Part shown: one piece after another, positions 9,696 through 21,422 of the stretch
Numbering within the stretch: the first letter of the stretch is position 1
Layout of the letters: the number at the start of each line of letters is the position of its first letter
Assembly (NCBI GenBank): GCA_006386115.1
Contig: VFIW01000092.1
Location: forward strand, 124,001 to 188,000
From: Globisporangium splendens
Lineage: Eukaryota; Oomycota; Peronosporomycetes; Pythiales; Pythiaceae
Reading direction: 5' to 3'
Length of the DNA: 64,000 nt
Made by a program: the position numbers and the translations under genes
Notes under the pieces: model-generated
Seen by the model: the letters and a program-made list of their open reading frames with translations, nothing else
Databases searched by the model: none
What the model was told of the DNA's origin: nothing

Positions 9696-12649
9696 ATGGC
9701 GAAGCGCACCAACGATGGCGATGGTGACGGCGACGACGCGTTTGGCGAGCGCCATGCCGCACACCATACTCTCCACGCCGTAAAGAAGCGGTACGTGTAT
9801 GCTATGCGCCACTTTCTGTAAATGTGCATATGCTGTCGCTGCGTCCTCACTGATCCTTTTGTGTTTGCACACGCCGCAGAAGAGCCACTGGCAGTTCATT
9901 GCCAGCAGTGCGTGCGACTGAACGCCATGCTGGGCGTAAAGAGGACCAGAGCGCAATGACGCAGCGGCATCTCTCGGACCGTCTGGCGGACGCAGCGCAG
10001 CTCAGTGTGGCCAGCGAGACCGCAGTCGTTTGCTTGCGGAGGCAGCGCCAGCGAGTCGTAGCGATATGCGCAAGCGCGAGTTCGCCAAGTGGAATAACAA
10101 TACGAAGGACCGGAGAGCACAAAACGAAGCAGATGTTCATGGCAACGCCGCAGCAGGTGACCAAGTTGCGCGTGCTGCTGGAGATGATCGCGCAGTTCCG
10201 GATACACCTGCTGCAGTTCCAGAAAGCGCAAATGGAGCCGGATGGATTCGCTCGAGTCTGGCGGAGGCTCGACAGAGTCATTGCGAAAGCGAACTCCGTA
10301 GGAAACCCAGAGAAAAGGATTCAATACGTGCAGCGGAAGCTGAGGAGAGCGATCGCGATCGCGAACAAAGTGCCGACGCGAACGATAGACGAAGAAGCTG
10401 CGAACTGTGACAAAGCCGACGATGAGCTCGGAGCGTCTTCACCCGAGGCTGTGTCGCCTGCAGCAGAAACCTCAGCAGCAGCGCATAGCGAGTCACTGAC
10501 TGTCGAGTTTCCGCCGCATCAGTGGATCCCGCCGATACTCCTGAAGATGTACGAGCAGGTGGAACGCGGTGGGAGGGACTACGAAGCCAGCGAAGCGTTG
10601 CGCGTGTCGACTCGGGAGTTGATGCTCAGCATGCGAACCACCAATCCGTTTAGCCATCTGCAGATGCTCTACCGCGAGCCTCCTCCCGCAGCAGCCCACA
10701 TGGAATGGGAGGTGCGGCAGAATGCGACGGTGCAGAGCATCACCGCAGCACTGACGGCATCGCTTACGCCGCTGCATCGACTCGCGTTTTGGCTCACGAG
10801 TCCGCTTTCGTTGCACACCAAACCTGTGGCGTGCTGGCACCGGTTCTCGGACGTGATCGAGTCCATTCGGAGGCTCTCGGTGCATTTCCATGTCGTCGTG
10901 CTGTACTTGTACTCGGTCGCTATGGGCCGCGAAGACGCGAGCGCGACGGAGGACTCGATTGCGCGACAAGTCGCGATCCAGTGCCAACTAGACGATCTGC
11001 GCAAAGCGTACGACCTGAACCCGCAGCTGATGACCTCGAGCGATCGTCTGGTGCGCCAGTCGTATGCGTATTTCCCCGAATTGCTGGCGTTTCTGCACAA
11101 GTGGCGCCAAGAGCCTACTATTCACGCGTATGGGTTCTCATCCAGTGATGTGGCCAATGAGTACATTGTCAATTTCCACTGGACGGAGAGGCGAGATCAG
11201 CGAACACTCGCAGAGCTGTCGACGCACTTGAAGGAGCTCTACCATTTGTGGCGAGAGTCAAGACTCGGCACGAGAGACTTTACAGTCATGCCGATTCAGA
11301 GGATTGGTCAGCTGGAGTACGCGATGAAAGAGAGGCTTCGCGCAGCGATCGATCTGTTGTATCACCACAATGTCGCCCATTGGATCCGGAATCGGCATAA
11401 CTTGGGGTATCGCATCGATAAGTTGCGCATCAAAGCAAGCGAGTGTTCCGCAGCAGAAGAAGAAAAGTGGAAGGAGAATTCTCCAGATCCCAGCCTCAAC
11501 CCAACGAAAGACGAATCAGGACAGGCAGAAGACAAAGCGATGCCAACATCACATGAGCACGAATCCAAACACGAAGTGGGGGAATCTGGGAACAAAGTGG
11601 CAGCAGCCTCGTCGTATCATAAACATGAAGTCAAGCCGCCAAAGGAAGAGTTAAATCAGCAAGAAGAAAACGGTGTCGCGTCGCGGACTCTAAGAGAAGA
11701 TGAAAACCCAAAGGCAAAAGTCGACGTCAAGTGTCACCTCGAGAAACCCCCGAAGTCACGACGAGAAGCAGCGCCAAAACGCACGAGACAATTCCGTGCA
11801 CCTGGAGTATTTAATGCTAGCGAGAAGCAGTCGTCATCGCCCTCGCTGCGATCGAAGCCTCCAAAAGTGCAGTGTGACTCGGCGAGCAATTCGAACGGCG
11901 TTGCACAAGAGAAAGCACTCAACAATTATGCAGCTGATTATGGCTCCAGTGGCACCATGCGCCTGACTGGCCAAGTGCATCTGAACGACATCTTTGCGTG
12001 GACAGACGAAGAGATTGACGCATACGAACAAGAAAAGGAGCACGTGTACCAACTGCAGCAAAAGCTGTTGGCGCTGCGTGAGAAACTAGCGCTGGAAACG
12101 AGCATCGACGACGCGAAGCGCACGTGGAACGCGCGCAAACTCCCGAGTCGACCAAAGCACAGCATGTCGCTACTCGAAGGCTGGACTCGTATCCGTGGTG
12201 TTGCCGAACTCGCAGTGCGCCATGCCGAAGAAATCGCATTGCATGGTGCAGCCGAAGCGTTGATCCAGCGCCCATCGCTCCGCGTCGACACGAACGAGAG
12301 CTCGACAGATGATGCTAGCGCGACTACGACTACGAGGACGACGGAACCTGGTGCGTTGACGGACGACAGTAAGACGCCGTTGGACGCCGCAGCGATGCAG
12401 GTGGACTTGCGCGAGTTGAAAGTCACGATCGGTGCGTCGCGGACGTCGATCGACGAGATGCTGAAGAGCTACGACGGGGAAAAATCGAGCGAATGGCGGA
12501 ACCACTTGTTGTTTTTCGCCGAAGCGAGCAAGAATCTACTGCAGATCGTGCAGCAGCAAGTCCCGAGTCTCGATGTGAGAGAAGTTGAAGGAGACAACTG
12601 CGGCAACGAGGATCCAGGAAAGAGTGCGGAGAGATCAGAAGCAGGATAA
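9696..12649 (+). CDS. Unrecognised 954-residue protein
   Basis: Two exons, 9696..9790 and 9880..12649, are joined by an 89-bp intron (GTACGT...CGCAG). The long second exon has no convincing ATG at its start, and splicing brings in MAKRTNDGDGDG upstream in the right phase. I recognise no domain. Residues about 150-240 and 275-520 look helical, with segments such as KLRVLLEMIAQFRIHLLQF and FTVMPIQRIGQLEYAMKERL. Residues about 540-720 are charged and low in complexity (Glu, Lys, Ser, Pro). The last 230 residues again look helical, with an Asp/Thr-rich insert. No signal peptide or membrane segment is visible. It is probably cytosolic or nuclear and restricted to oomycetes, which is inference. Confidence 0.7.
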
Positions 12650-14107
12650 AGAGCGAAAGGATATCGAAGCCAGTTCAAGAGACGTGATCCCCTGCGTCGG
12701 GGAGAGGCTCGTCAAGTGAGTCCAGTGCAATGCGGACGAAGAATCCAATTGAGTCATGGGATCAGCTCAATTGTGGTACTACCGAATGGCGCGAGGGTGG
12801 TGGTAAGATGAGTCCAGTGGCACACATGGGAGGCGAGTGCAACTTGTGACACGCGTCAGCTCTTGAGCCGAGACCACTAGCGCGGCGTCCACTTTGGAGC
12901 GCTGTTGGCTGGTGGGATCCTGTTCGGACGCTGTTGCAACAGACTAATCACCTACAAATGCACGGGAAAAGCAGTAAAGAGTTGAACATGTGGGTGCAAA
13001 CAGAGGCTTCGAGTTGCGCATTGACTGACCAGGTTGAGATTCCAGTTGTTCCAACTTGAGTCGCTTGGTTCTGCGATATCAACTTGAGACAATTAATTGT
13101 CTGCCTTCGCTGTCTTATTTGTTTGTGGATTTTGGGTGCCTCGTGGCACCTGCAGCTTCGTTGCAGCAAACGGATCGCGTCAACGGCTACACCCGGAAAA
13201 ACAACATGGACGCTGATCATCTTGTGACTATTATAGGCGCGCAACGAAGTTGAAGTGCGCGACGACCAGCATGAGTGAGACTCTTTTTGCTCCTTCAGTG
13301 TAACGTCTTTTTTGGCGCTGAGAAGTGCCAATTTTGAGACACAATTCAAGTTGTCTTCTGGAGCAGCACCAGTTCAATTTTTCTCAATCTGCGGTACGGT
13401 GCACAGCACAAAACGCATAGCACCAAAAAAAGGGCAGTGCTTTTCGACAATTAAATCAATTTTCGGTATCCAATGATCAATCATTTCTGACCACAGGCAA
13501 AGCAATTCTCCAAATCACATTAGCAGCGTACATAAAACGGCCGTTCTCAACAGCGAAAAAAGTGATGGGAGGGGTAGAAAATGCGTGGCTGCCTGTTCCT
13601 CAACAAACAAACAAAAGCGAGAACACCGCGCAAATCGCCCTCATGTTTATGGCAGAAGCGCTTGTGTTTGCTGCATCACAGGCACAGACGTTGAGATCTT
13701 ATGCACAGCTTTTGCAGAGTATAAAGAGAGAGATGGCAAACACTTGCGAGGCGACGCTTCTTTCTTTCTTACCGTATTCTGTTTTCTCTCCTCTTTCTCG
13801 CAGCCGTTTTTATATTTTGTCGCCATCAAGCGAAGAAAATCAAAATAATACATGACCCAACCAGCCGGTCACGCATCCATCAACCACCATCCGTACACAT
13901 ACAAACTTGCAGTGCGTCCGTCGCATCTGCTCATCCAGTCCCCGTTACATACAGCAAGTGCACACCGCACATGCAACCCCACATTGCGTACACATACAAA
14001 TTCCAAGTGTGCATGAAAACTTGCCGAGCGAGGGTCAGACGCACGCACGCATGACAACAAACCGTCTGCAGGTTGTTTGTATGGGTCTCACCTTTTTATG
14101 TGAGCAG

Positions 14108-14134
14108 AAAAGAGAAAGAGAGAGAGAGAGAGAG
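14108..14134. repeat. (GA)n microsatellite
   Basis: A GA-rich run, nearly uninterrupted, in the upstream region of the flippase gene. Confidence 0.85.
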
Positions 14135-14214
14135 GCAACACAACACAACGCGCCTCCACATAAAAGAGAGAGTCCGCCGCCATATACTCAGACAACAAGC
14201 AGCATCCTGCGTCT

Positions 14215-14236
14215 CTGTGTGTGTGTGTGTGTGTGT
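14215..14236. repeat. (TG)n microsatellite
   Basis: An uninterrupted TG run about 280 bp before the flippase start codon. Confidence 0.9.
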
Positions 14237-14510
14237 CTGGATTGGTCCCATCGAAACACGAGTCGCCATTACGCGCGCTTGCTTTCTCGATATTGCAATA
14301 TTGTGGGCGTGTCCGGTCGCGACGGCGTCCCATATTGGAAGCAGCCACTTGACTTGCCAGCCACGTCGCACCGCGTGAGTGTGTGTACCGTTGTTGTTGT
14401 GGGTTTGTGCACCTAATAAACACACTCAGCATCAACATCTCGACAAGCAGCACAAATCGACAAACCGCGTTTGGCGCATTTGCGGGAGGGACGACGCGCT
14501 GCTTCTCACA

Positions 14511-17500
14511 ATGAAGAGCGGCAAGGCAGTCTCGCGGGACGAGAATGACGGCGCCGCGACGCCCAAAGTGAGCGAGTACGTGCTGCTGGCGGCGTCGCCG
14601 CGGCCCAAGACGCACTCGCAGGACGCCGCGGCGTCGTCACCCAGCGACGCGCGCAGCCCGAGCCTGTTTGCGCTCAAGAGCCCGTTCCAGAAGAGCCCCC
14701 AGGCGCGTTCTATGGACGAAAATGAGGACGAGCAGGGCGAACGAGAGATCAAAGAGGCGTATGAGGAGCTCACGCTGCTGGACGATGTCGTGGATCAGAA
14801 CGTCGTGGTGCTCGAGAGCTCGCCGCAGGACTGGCCGCACCACCGCCGCCAGAACAACAAGCTCGACCTGATCCAGGAAGCACCGCGCGCGAGCCACGAG
14901 AAGAGCAACTACGAGGAGGACGAGGAGAATGAGCTGACAGAGAACAACGGCCAGAAAGATGGGGACAACAATGACGACGAAAATGAAGAAGAGGAAGTGT
15001 ATCGGTACGTGTATCTGAACGCACCGCAGGAGAACGCGGCGCAGGGTTACTGCAACAACACGGTGGTCACGTCGCGCTTCACGATCTACAACTTCATCCC
15101 CAAGCTGCTCTTCTATGAGTTCAGCAAGCTCGCGAATGCCTATTTCCTCGTCATATCGGTCATGCAGACCGTCAAGCCGATCTCCAACACGGGCGGCTTC
15201 CCCGCGTCGCTGCCGGCGCTCACGATCATCGTGCTCATCGACATGTTTTTCGCGTGCCTCGAGGACTACAAGCGCCACAAAGCCGACCACATCGCCAACG
15301 AGCTCCCGTGCCGCAAGTTCTCGCTCGAGTCGCGCTCCTTTGAGGCGTCCAAGTGGCAGCACCTGCACGTGGGCGACGTCGTGAAGCTCTACAACCGCGA
15401 GGCTGTGCCGGCCGATCTCGTGATCCTCGGCGCATCCGAGCCTGATCTGGAGAACCCCGCGGGCATCTGCTACGTCGAGACCAAGTCTCTGGACGGTGAG
15501 ACCAACCTGAAGCTCCGCCAGGGTCTCGAAGCGACGTACACGATGCTGCAGCGCGACGAGCAGATCGCCGACCTCGCGGGTGTCGTCATTTGCGAGACGC
15601 CCAACAACTCGATCCACCGGTTCAACGGCTCGCTCTCTCTCCAGAGCGGCACGAAGGAGGCGATCACGGCGAACGCGGTCGTGCTGCGCGGCTCGACGCT
15701 GCGCAACACCGAGTACATCTACGGCCTCGTCGTCAACACGGGTCCGGACACGAAGATCATGATGGCGTCCTCGAACACGCCCATGAAGTGGAGCAACATG
15801 GAGCGGCGTCTGAACCGGCAGATCATGTACATTTGCGCGCTCATGGTCGTGCTCTGTCTCACGGGCGCGATCGCGTCGGCGATCTGGAACCACTCCAACC
15901 TGAGCAGACATCGCGGCGAAGGCGCGTGGTACCTGTACGATAACAATGCGACGGCGGTGCGCGCGCCTGTGGGCAACTTTGTGATCCAGGTTTTATACTA
16001 CTTCCTGCTGCTCAACTCGTTCATCCCCGTGTCGCTCTACGTCAGCATGACGTCGGTCAAGTTCATGCAGGCGTACTTTATGAACAACGACCTCGAGATG
16101 TACCACGAGGAGTCGGACACGCCGTTCCAGGTGCGCACGATGTCGCTGAACGAGGAGCTCGGCCAGATCGACTACATCTTCAGCGACAAGACCGGCACGC
16201 TCACGTGCAACATCATGGAGTTCCGCAAGTGCTCGATCCACGGCGTGGCGTATGGCATGGGCGAGACGGAGGTGGGCATCGCGGCCAAGAAGCGCCGTCA
16301 AGCCGAAGAAGAATCAGATCCGCGTGCCGTGGGTGCTGCGATCGCTGAAGAGCGGAACGAGGATGACGGCCACCGCCATCGGGAGATCAAGGCGCCGTAC
16401 GTCAACTACCAGGACGATGCGATTTTCGAAGCGTTGGCGCAAGAAGACAGCACGCAGGCCAAGGCCATCCATCGATTCTTTGAACACTTGGGTGTGTGCC
16501 ACACGGTGATGCCGGAGAGAACCACCGACGGCAATCTCCGACTGAGCGCGTCGTCTCCCGATGAGCAAGCGCTGGTCGCTGCCGCGGCGTGCTTTGGGTA
16601 CAAGTTCGTGGCGCGGTCTCCAGGAAAAGCGATGATCGAGTATTTTTCGTGCATCGAGAACACGGGGGGAGACGACTGCTCTTCGACAACGCAGCCGGTC
16701 GCGGGCAACCCCGTCGGCGCGTACCACGTGCTCGAGGTGCTCGAGTTCAACAGCACGCGCAAGCGCATGTCGGTGATCGTGCGCAATCCGGACGGGAAGC
16801 TCAAGCTGCTGTGCAAAGGCGCCGACACGGTCATGTATGAGCGCCTGCGACCCACGACGGATCCGCGTTTGCTCCAGATCCGCAACAAGACGCTCCAGGA
16901 CATGGAGATGTTCGCGTCGGAGGGGCTGCGCACGCTCGTGATCGGCGAGGCCGACGTGGACGAGACGTTCTTTGCGAGCTGGGTACTTCGGTACCGCACG
17001 GCGATCAACGACATGCGCCAGATTGAGCTGCGACGACTGGGCGAGGCGAACGATATTGATCGGCTGATGGAGGAGATCGAAGTGAACCTGGAGGTGCTTG
17101 GCGCAACAGCCATCGAGGATCGTCTGCAGGCCGAGGTGCCCGACACGATCCACAAACTGCGCCAGGCGTCGATCAAGATCTGGATGCTCACGGGCGACAA
17201 GGAGGAGACGGCGATCAACATTGGCTTTGCGTGTTGCTTGCTGACGTCAGATGTCGAGCGCGTCGTGATCTCTGCGGACACGCACCCGGACCTCGGCTCG
17301 ATCATGGAGGAACTCCAGCGATACAGCACTCTGCAGCAGATGAGCGACGGCGAGATGAGCGACTCGGATCGCACCAAGCGCGGAGGACGACGAGGGCTCA
17401 CAGGGACGCCAACGACCGAAAACTCGGAAAATACGCGGCCGCTGACGCGCATTGAGAGCATCGCGTGCTTCAACGCGACGCACGACGAGCTCGCGCTGGT

Positions 17501-19328
17501 GATCGACGGCGAGACCCTCGAGCTGGCACTGGACCAGTGTCCGGAGCTCCTGCTGAGCGTGGCCGAGAAGTGCGTGGCGGTGATTGCGTGCCGCGTGTCG
17601 CCAGCCCAGAAAGCGCAACTCGTGCACCTGGTGCGCGACAACAGCCCCAAGGTGCGCACGCTCGCGATCGGTGACGGTGCGAACGACGTGTCGATGATCC
17701 AAGCAGCCCACGTCGGCGTGGGCATCTCGGGCCAGGAGGGCATGCAGGCCGCCAACTCGTCGGACTACGCGATCGCGCAGTTCCGGTTCCTCTCGCGGCT
17801 GCTGCTCGTGCACGGCCGCTGGAACTACGTGCGCATGGGGAAGCTCATTCTGTACATTTTCTACAAGAACGTGATGATGAACCTGACGCAGTTCTGGTAC
17901 ATGATTTTCACGGGCTTTTCGGGACAAAAGTTCTTCCTCGAGTGGGGGCTGCAGGGCTACAACCTCTTCTTCACGGCGCTGCCGATCGTGCTCATCAGTA
18001 CGCTGGAGCAGGACGTGCCGGCGAACCTGGCGCACAACTACCCACTGCTCTACCGCATCGGCCAGGAGAACAGCCACTTCAACACCAAGATCGTCTGGGC
18101 CTGGATCACGTCGTGCGTCTGGGAGTCGCTCATCATCAGCTTCGGCACGCTCTTCGGCATGCGGTACCTGACCGATGAAGGCGACACGCCGACCATGTGG
18201 GTCTACGGCTGCACGGCGTTCACGATCGTGCTGCTCGTCGTGACGCTCAAGCTGTGTCTGCACCAGCAGATGTGGTGGCCGGTCCACCTCGCGATCTACA
18301 TCTGCTCGGTCTCGCTCTGGGTCGTCACGGCAGCCATCATCTCGAGCGGCAACTCGATCAGTTCAGCGTACTGGAACGGTGTCTTCTCCAACTCGTTTGG
18401 CGTCCAGGTGTTCTGGCTGCTCGTGCCGCTACTGACGTTCACGGCGCTGTCGCGAGACTTTTTGTGGAAGGGGTACATTCGTGCGTTCCGGCCATCGTAC
18501 AAGCACCTGGCGCAGGAAGTGAGCGCGTTCGGGTTGACGCCTCTTGCCGACAAGCTGCTCGCGTTCCCGCCTGCCGAGACGATCCCGTGGGGCGATATGG
18601 AAGCGCCTGCAACTGCGGAGAGTGTCGTGGAGCTGCCGAGACGCAGCCGTGTGAGCACCAGCGAAGCGATCAAGATGGCGGTGCTGTCTGCAGCAGGCGC
18701 GGGCTCGGCGATCGCGATACCACCACGTCCATTGCCGCCGGCGCCCCGACACCTGACGCGCAAGTCGGTCAGCCGTGGCAGTGCGTTCAGTTACGATGCC
18801 GAGAGTGTCATGGTCGAGTCGTTTATGGCCACGGAGAGGTACAACAACCAGGAGTACCCGCAGGACGCGCGCACGTTGTTCGAGCGCCATGCGAGTCGTG
18901 GATCCATGGCGTTCCATGGACTGCCGGACTCGGAAGCTGTCACGCACGCGCTGAGCGTGCTGAATAACGGCAATGGAGACGACGACGAAGGCGCCGCGCG
19001 ACCGCGAGGACGCGAACGACTGCACTCTGCCGGCAACATCTTCCGCGGCGCGCGCCACTCGTTTGCGAAGCGGCCGCGGTTCGGATCGGCGTCGACGGTG
19101 CAGGGGGTGAACACGAGCACCACCAACACGCGCGGCAGCCTCGTGGCCTCCAACAGCGACGTCCAGTCGCCGTCGCCGTACCACCACCAACAGAGTGCAG
19201 TGTCCAGCGAAGGAGGAGTGTCCACGCCACTCACTCCAGGAGATCCGTCCTTCCAGCAGCAGCAGCGGTCAGGTCCGCTCGTGCGTCGATACACGACCCC
19301 AAAGTACAATCGCCAAATGTCCGCATGA
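14511..19328 (+). CDS. P4-type ATPase (phospholipid flippase)
   Basis: Single exon, 1605 residues from the ATG at 14511 (MKSGKAVSRDEND); in-frame sequence upstream looks like leader. P4-ATPases move aminophospholipids from the outer to the cytosolic leaflet of plasma, Golgi and endosomal membranes. Signature motifs are all present: SLDGETNLK near 326-334 with the P4-specific DGET, DKTGTLT with the phosphorylated Asp at about 559, KGADTVMYERL, MLTGDKEETAINIG, and GDGANDVSMI near 1054-1063. Ten membrane helices are expected: two before DGET, two before DKTGTLT and six after about residue 1110. The acidic N-terminal tail (about 150 residues) and the Ser/Arg-rich C-terminal tail after about 1325 make it longer than the usual 1200-1350 residues; the tails may be regulatory. 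Confidence 0.96.
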   Translation: MKSGKAVSRDENDGAATPKVSEYVLLAASPRPKTHSQDAAASSPSDARSPSLFALKSPFQKSPQARSMDENEDEQGEREIKEAYEELTLLDDVVDQNVVVLESSPQDWPHHRRQNNKLDLIQEAPRASHEKSNYEEDEENELTENNGQKDGDNNDDENEEEEVYRYVYLNAPQENAAQGYCNNTVVTSRFTIYNFIPKLLFYEFSKLANAYFLVISVMQTVKPISNTGGFPASLPALTIIVLIDMFFACLEDYKRHKADHIANELPCRKFSLESRSFEASKWQHLHVGDVVKLYNREAVPADLVILGASEPDLENPAGICYVETKSLDGETNLKLRQGLEATYTMLQRDEQIADLAGVVICETPNNSIHRFNGSLSLQSGTKEAITANAVVLRGSTLRNTEYIYGLVVNTGPDTKIMMASSNTPMKWSNMERRLNRQIMYICALMVVLCLTGAIASAIWNHSNLSRHRGEGAWYLYDNNATAVRAPVGNFVIQVLYYFLLLNSFIPVSLYVSMTSVKFMQAYFMNNDLEMYHEESDTPFQVRTMSLNEELGQIDYIFSDKTGTLTCNIMEFRKCSIHGVAYGMGETEVGIAAKKRRQAEEESDPRAVGAAIAEERNEDDGHRHREIKAPYVNYQDDAIFEALAQEDSTQAKAIHRFFEHLGVCHTVMPERTTDGNLRLSASSPDEQALVAAAACFGYKFVARSPGKAMIEYFSCIENTGGDDCSSTTQPVAGNPVGAYHVLEVLEFNSTRKRMSVIVRNPDGKLKLLCKGADTVMYERLRPTTDPRLLQIRNKTLQDMEMFASEGLRTLVIGEADVDETFFASWVLRYRTAINDMRQIELRRLGEANDIDRLMEEIEVNLEVLGATAIEDRLQAEVPDTIHKLRQASIKIWMLTGDKEETAINIGFACCLLTSDVERVVISADTHPDLGSIMEELQRYSTLQQMSDGEMSDSDRTKRGGRRGLTGTPTTENSENTRPLTRIESIACFNATHDELALVIDGETLELALDQCPELLLSVAEKCVAVIACRVSPAQKAQLVHLVRDNSPKVRTLAIGDGANDVSMIQAAHVGVGISGQEGMQAANSSDYAIAQFRFLSRLLLVHGRWNYVRMGKLILYIFYKNVMMNLTQFWYMIFTGFSGQKFFLEWGLQGYNLFFTALPIVLISTLEQDVPANLAHNYPLLYRIGQENSHFNTKIVWAWITSCVWESLIISFGTLFGMRYLTDEGDTPTMWVYGCTAFTIVLLVVTLKLCLHQQMWWPVHLAIYICSVSLWVVTAAIISSGNSISSAYWNGVFSNSFGVQVFWLLVPLLTFTALSRDFLWKGYIRAFRPSYKHLAQEVSAFGLTPLADKLLAFPPAETIPWGDMEAPATAESVVELPRRSRVSTSEAIKMAVLSAAGAGSAIAIPPRPLPPAPRHLTRKSVSRGSAFSYDAESVMVESFMATERYNNQEYPQDARTLFERHASRGSMAFHGLPDSEAVTHALSVLNNGNGDDDEGAARPRGRERLHSAGNIFRGARHSFAKRPRFGSASTVQGVNTSTTNTRGSLVASNSDVQSPSPYHHQQSAVSSEGGVSTPLTPGDPSFQQQQRSGPLVRRYTTPKYNRQMSA

Positions 19329-20414
19329 TTGAGACATGCGATGTGCGGCGTCATGACAAACTAGAAAAGCAGCGGATGATAAAAACTGTACAGAAAGACA
19401 ACCACGAACACCAAACAGGACTTCTATTTATTGGTTAACCCGATCTTCACTCTAGAATACCGGTATTTCCTGATGCAACAACTGATGACCAAATATTACC
19501 TGGTTATCGGTAATCGAAGAAATCACATCAAACCAAACGTCACTGTGTGATTGGCTCGAAGTTGGTGTGGATGTCCTCCAAATTGAGCATTTTTCCCATA
19601 CAAAAAATCATTGGCATTTAATGGAATGGCTGATCTTCTCGCCAACATGGCTGTGAACTCCAAGAATGCAAAGATACTTACAGACGAATCGCGGGGAAAT
19701 GATCAAGTTCTTCCGTCCCAAGTCGTTACCCTGCTCGACAATGATATCGGTGCCACACCGTCAAAAGTTAGAACCACCTCACTCTCGGCAGTGTCAATGA
19801 GACTCAGGAATTCTTAAACTGTATGCAGATCAGAACCACCTTCTCTCTCTTGACACAATGGCGTGCGTCACGAAAAAAAGGTTTCTGCAGATGAGGAGCG
19901 GAACGAATAAACACACCAGCGTGCACGCACCTTCTTCCTCCCATTCTCCACTTCCTGGCTGCTTCTCTTGAAGCAGAAGCTCCCTTCATTCTACTTTTTA
20001 TTTTTCCATGGAGATCGGAGCAAACAAACGATCCCGTCCTCCACGTTGCACTTGTGTGCTCCTTGTTTCTAAACTTCCAACGTTATCTAAATCTTATCAG
20101 CTCTTTAAATTTGTACGATAATGTATGAAGGAAGACTGTCTGAGGTGAGATCGTCAAAAAAGATGATTCTGATTCCTCCAATAATACAAGTCCTCTTAAA
20201 ATCGATAATTATCATGTGTGCCGTAGAAGGTGCACTCTGTTGATTGACGAGCTGATATCAGCACATCCGTGACAGTTGGATACACCACAAGGGACTTTTC
20301 CTTCAGATGCATGAAATGCACCTCAAGGGACCGCGAGCCTCCCTCCAAGCATTTCGCCATTGCTTCGACCACACACACAAGCGAAAAAGCACACTCGCGC
20401 AAAGATCAACTACC
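19329..20414. other. Intergenic region, no gene seen
   Basis: AT-rich DNA between flippase and hydrolase. Near 19490-19525 it holds a short segment similar, in inverted orientation, to 9490-9525. A 66-residue open frame at 19611-19817 has no support. Confidence 0.4.
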
Positions 20415-21422
20415 ATGGTGGCCATCTCAACGGCGTCGAGGCTCGAGCGCCACATGAACTCCAAGTACGCTGCCAAGCACGCGTATCACGACGATCGCAT
20501 CCAGAAGGCGGCGCTCCCAGGAAGAAACATCACGTTGGCGTACGTGATGCACGAGTCCGAGGCTCCGGTAACGGACAATAAGGGTGAGGAAGAAGAGACC
20601 TGCGTGGTGATGATCATGGGATACTCGTATCGCAAAGAGGAATGGGCACCTACCGTCGACGCGCTCCTGACCAAATGGGAGGAATCAAACGCCAAGTCCA
20701 AGTTGAAGCTGCTCACGTTCGACAACCGCGGATGCGGCGATAGCGATGCGCCGTGGGGGCGATACACGACCCAGCTGCTCGCTGCCGACACATTGGCGTT
20801 AATGGACCACGTCGGCTGGAAGAATGCGCATATCGTGGGGACCAGTATGGGCGGTATGATCTCCCAGGAGCTCGTGCTCCGTAGTCCTGAACGCGTGCAG
20901 TCACTCTCGCTCGTTGTGTCTTCCCGGGGTCGATTCTGTCCCGAGTACTCGGCCTTGGGTGAGATCATTCGCACCACGTTCTCAACGGACCCCGACGTGC
21001 TCGCGAGCAAAGTCACGTCGTTCTTGTACCCGGCGGCGTTCTTAGACACACCAATCGGCGACAACTCGGGCAGAACCAACCGAAGTGTCGTGAATACGTA
21101 CCATCGAACGGGGTCGGCGCTTCGTGGGCCACCGTCGCTTTCGGGTTCGCTGGGCCAAACCCCAGCGCTGATCTTCCACTATGTCGACGACGACCGGCTT
21201 CGTCAGATCCGAGATCACGGGTACCCGATCCTGCTCGTCGGCGCCGAGGAAGACATTGCAATCACGCATTCTCATTTCCTCCACTTCAAGGAGATTCTGG
21301 TAGGCGACCATGTTCACTCGGTGGTCTACTCTGACGCGGGTCATGCCGTGTTCCTGCAGTACATCGACGAAGTCGCTGACGATATCCTCGGGATCATCCG
21401 TCGTGCCAAAAGCACTGTTTAA
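20415..21422 (+). CDS. Alpha/beta-hydrolase fold protein
   Basis: 335 residues from the ATG at 20415 in optimal context (ACCATGG); an in-frame ATG at 20307 would add 36 unconserved residues. The fold is shown by VVMIMGYSYRKEEW (oxyanion loop region), FDNRGCGDSDAP, and the nucleophile elbow GTSMGG with Ser at about 144. The likely acid is Asp280 (VGAEEDIAI) and the His is 310 (SDAGHAVF). This is a complete catalytic triad in the usual order. DNRG-x-G-x-S and GxSMGG are typical of the epoxide-hydrolase/3-oxoadipate enol-lactonase-like branch, so it may be an esterase or lipase, but the substrate cannot be read from sequence. No signal peptide is visible, so it is probably intracellular. Confidence 0.9.
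   Translation: MVAISTASRLERHMNSKYAAKHAYHDDRIQKAALPGRNITLAYVMHESEAPVTDNKGEEEETCVVMIMGYSYRKEEWAPTVDALLTKWEESNAKSKLKLLTFDNRGCGDSDAPWGRYTTQLLAADTLALMDHVGWKNAHIVGTSMGGMISQELVLRSPERVQSLSLVVSSRGRFCPEYSALGEIIRTTFSTDPDVLASKVTSFLYPAAFLDTPIGDNSGRTNRSVVNTYHRTGSALRGPPSLSGSLGQTPALIFHYVDDDRLRQIRDHGYPILLVGAEEDIAITHSHFLHFKEILVGDHVHSVVYSDAGHAVFLQYIDEVADDILGIIRRAKSTV

Larger units (their letters stand above)
12650..14510. other. Long intergenic region, no gene seen
   Basis: About 1.9 kb with only short, compositionally unconvincing open frames on both strands. It contains two microsatellites (see separate entries) and the promoter and leader of the downstream flippase gene. Confidence 0.45.

Noticed and set aside
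14637..17755. Long minus-strand frames of 279-449 codons inside the flippase gene
   Set aside because: They are GC-driven shadows of a strongly supported P4-ATPase frame and show repetitive Arg/His/Val composition with no motif.
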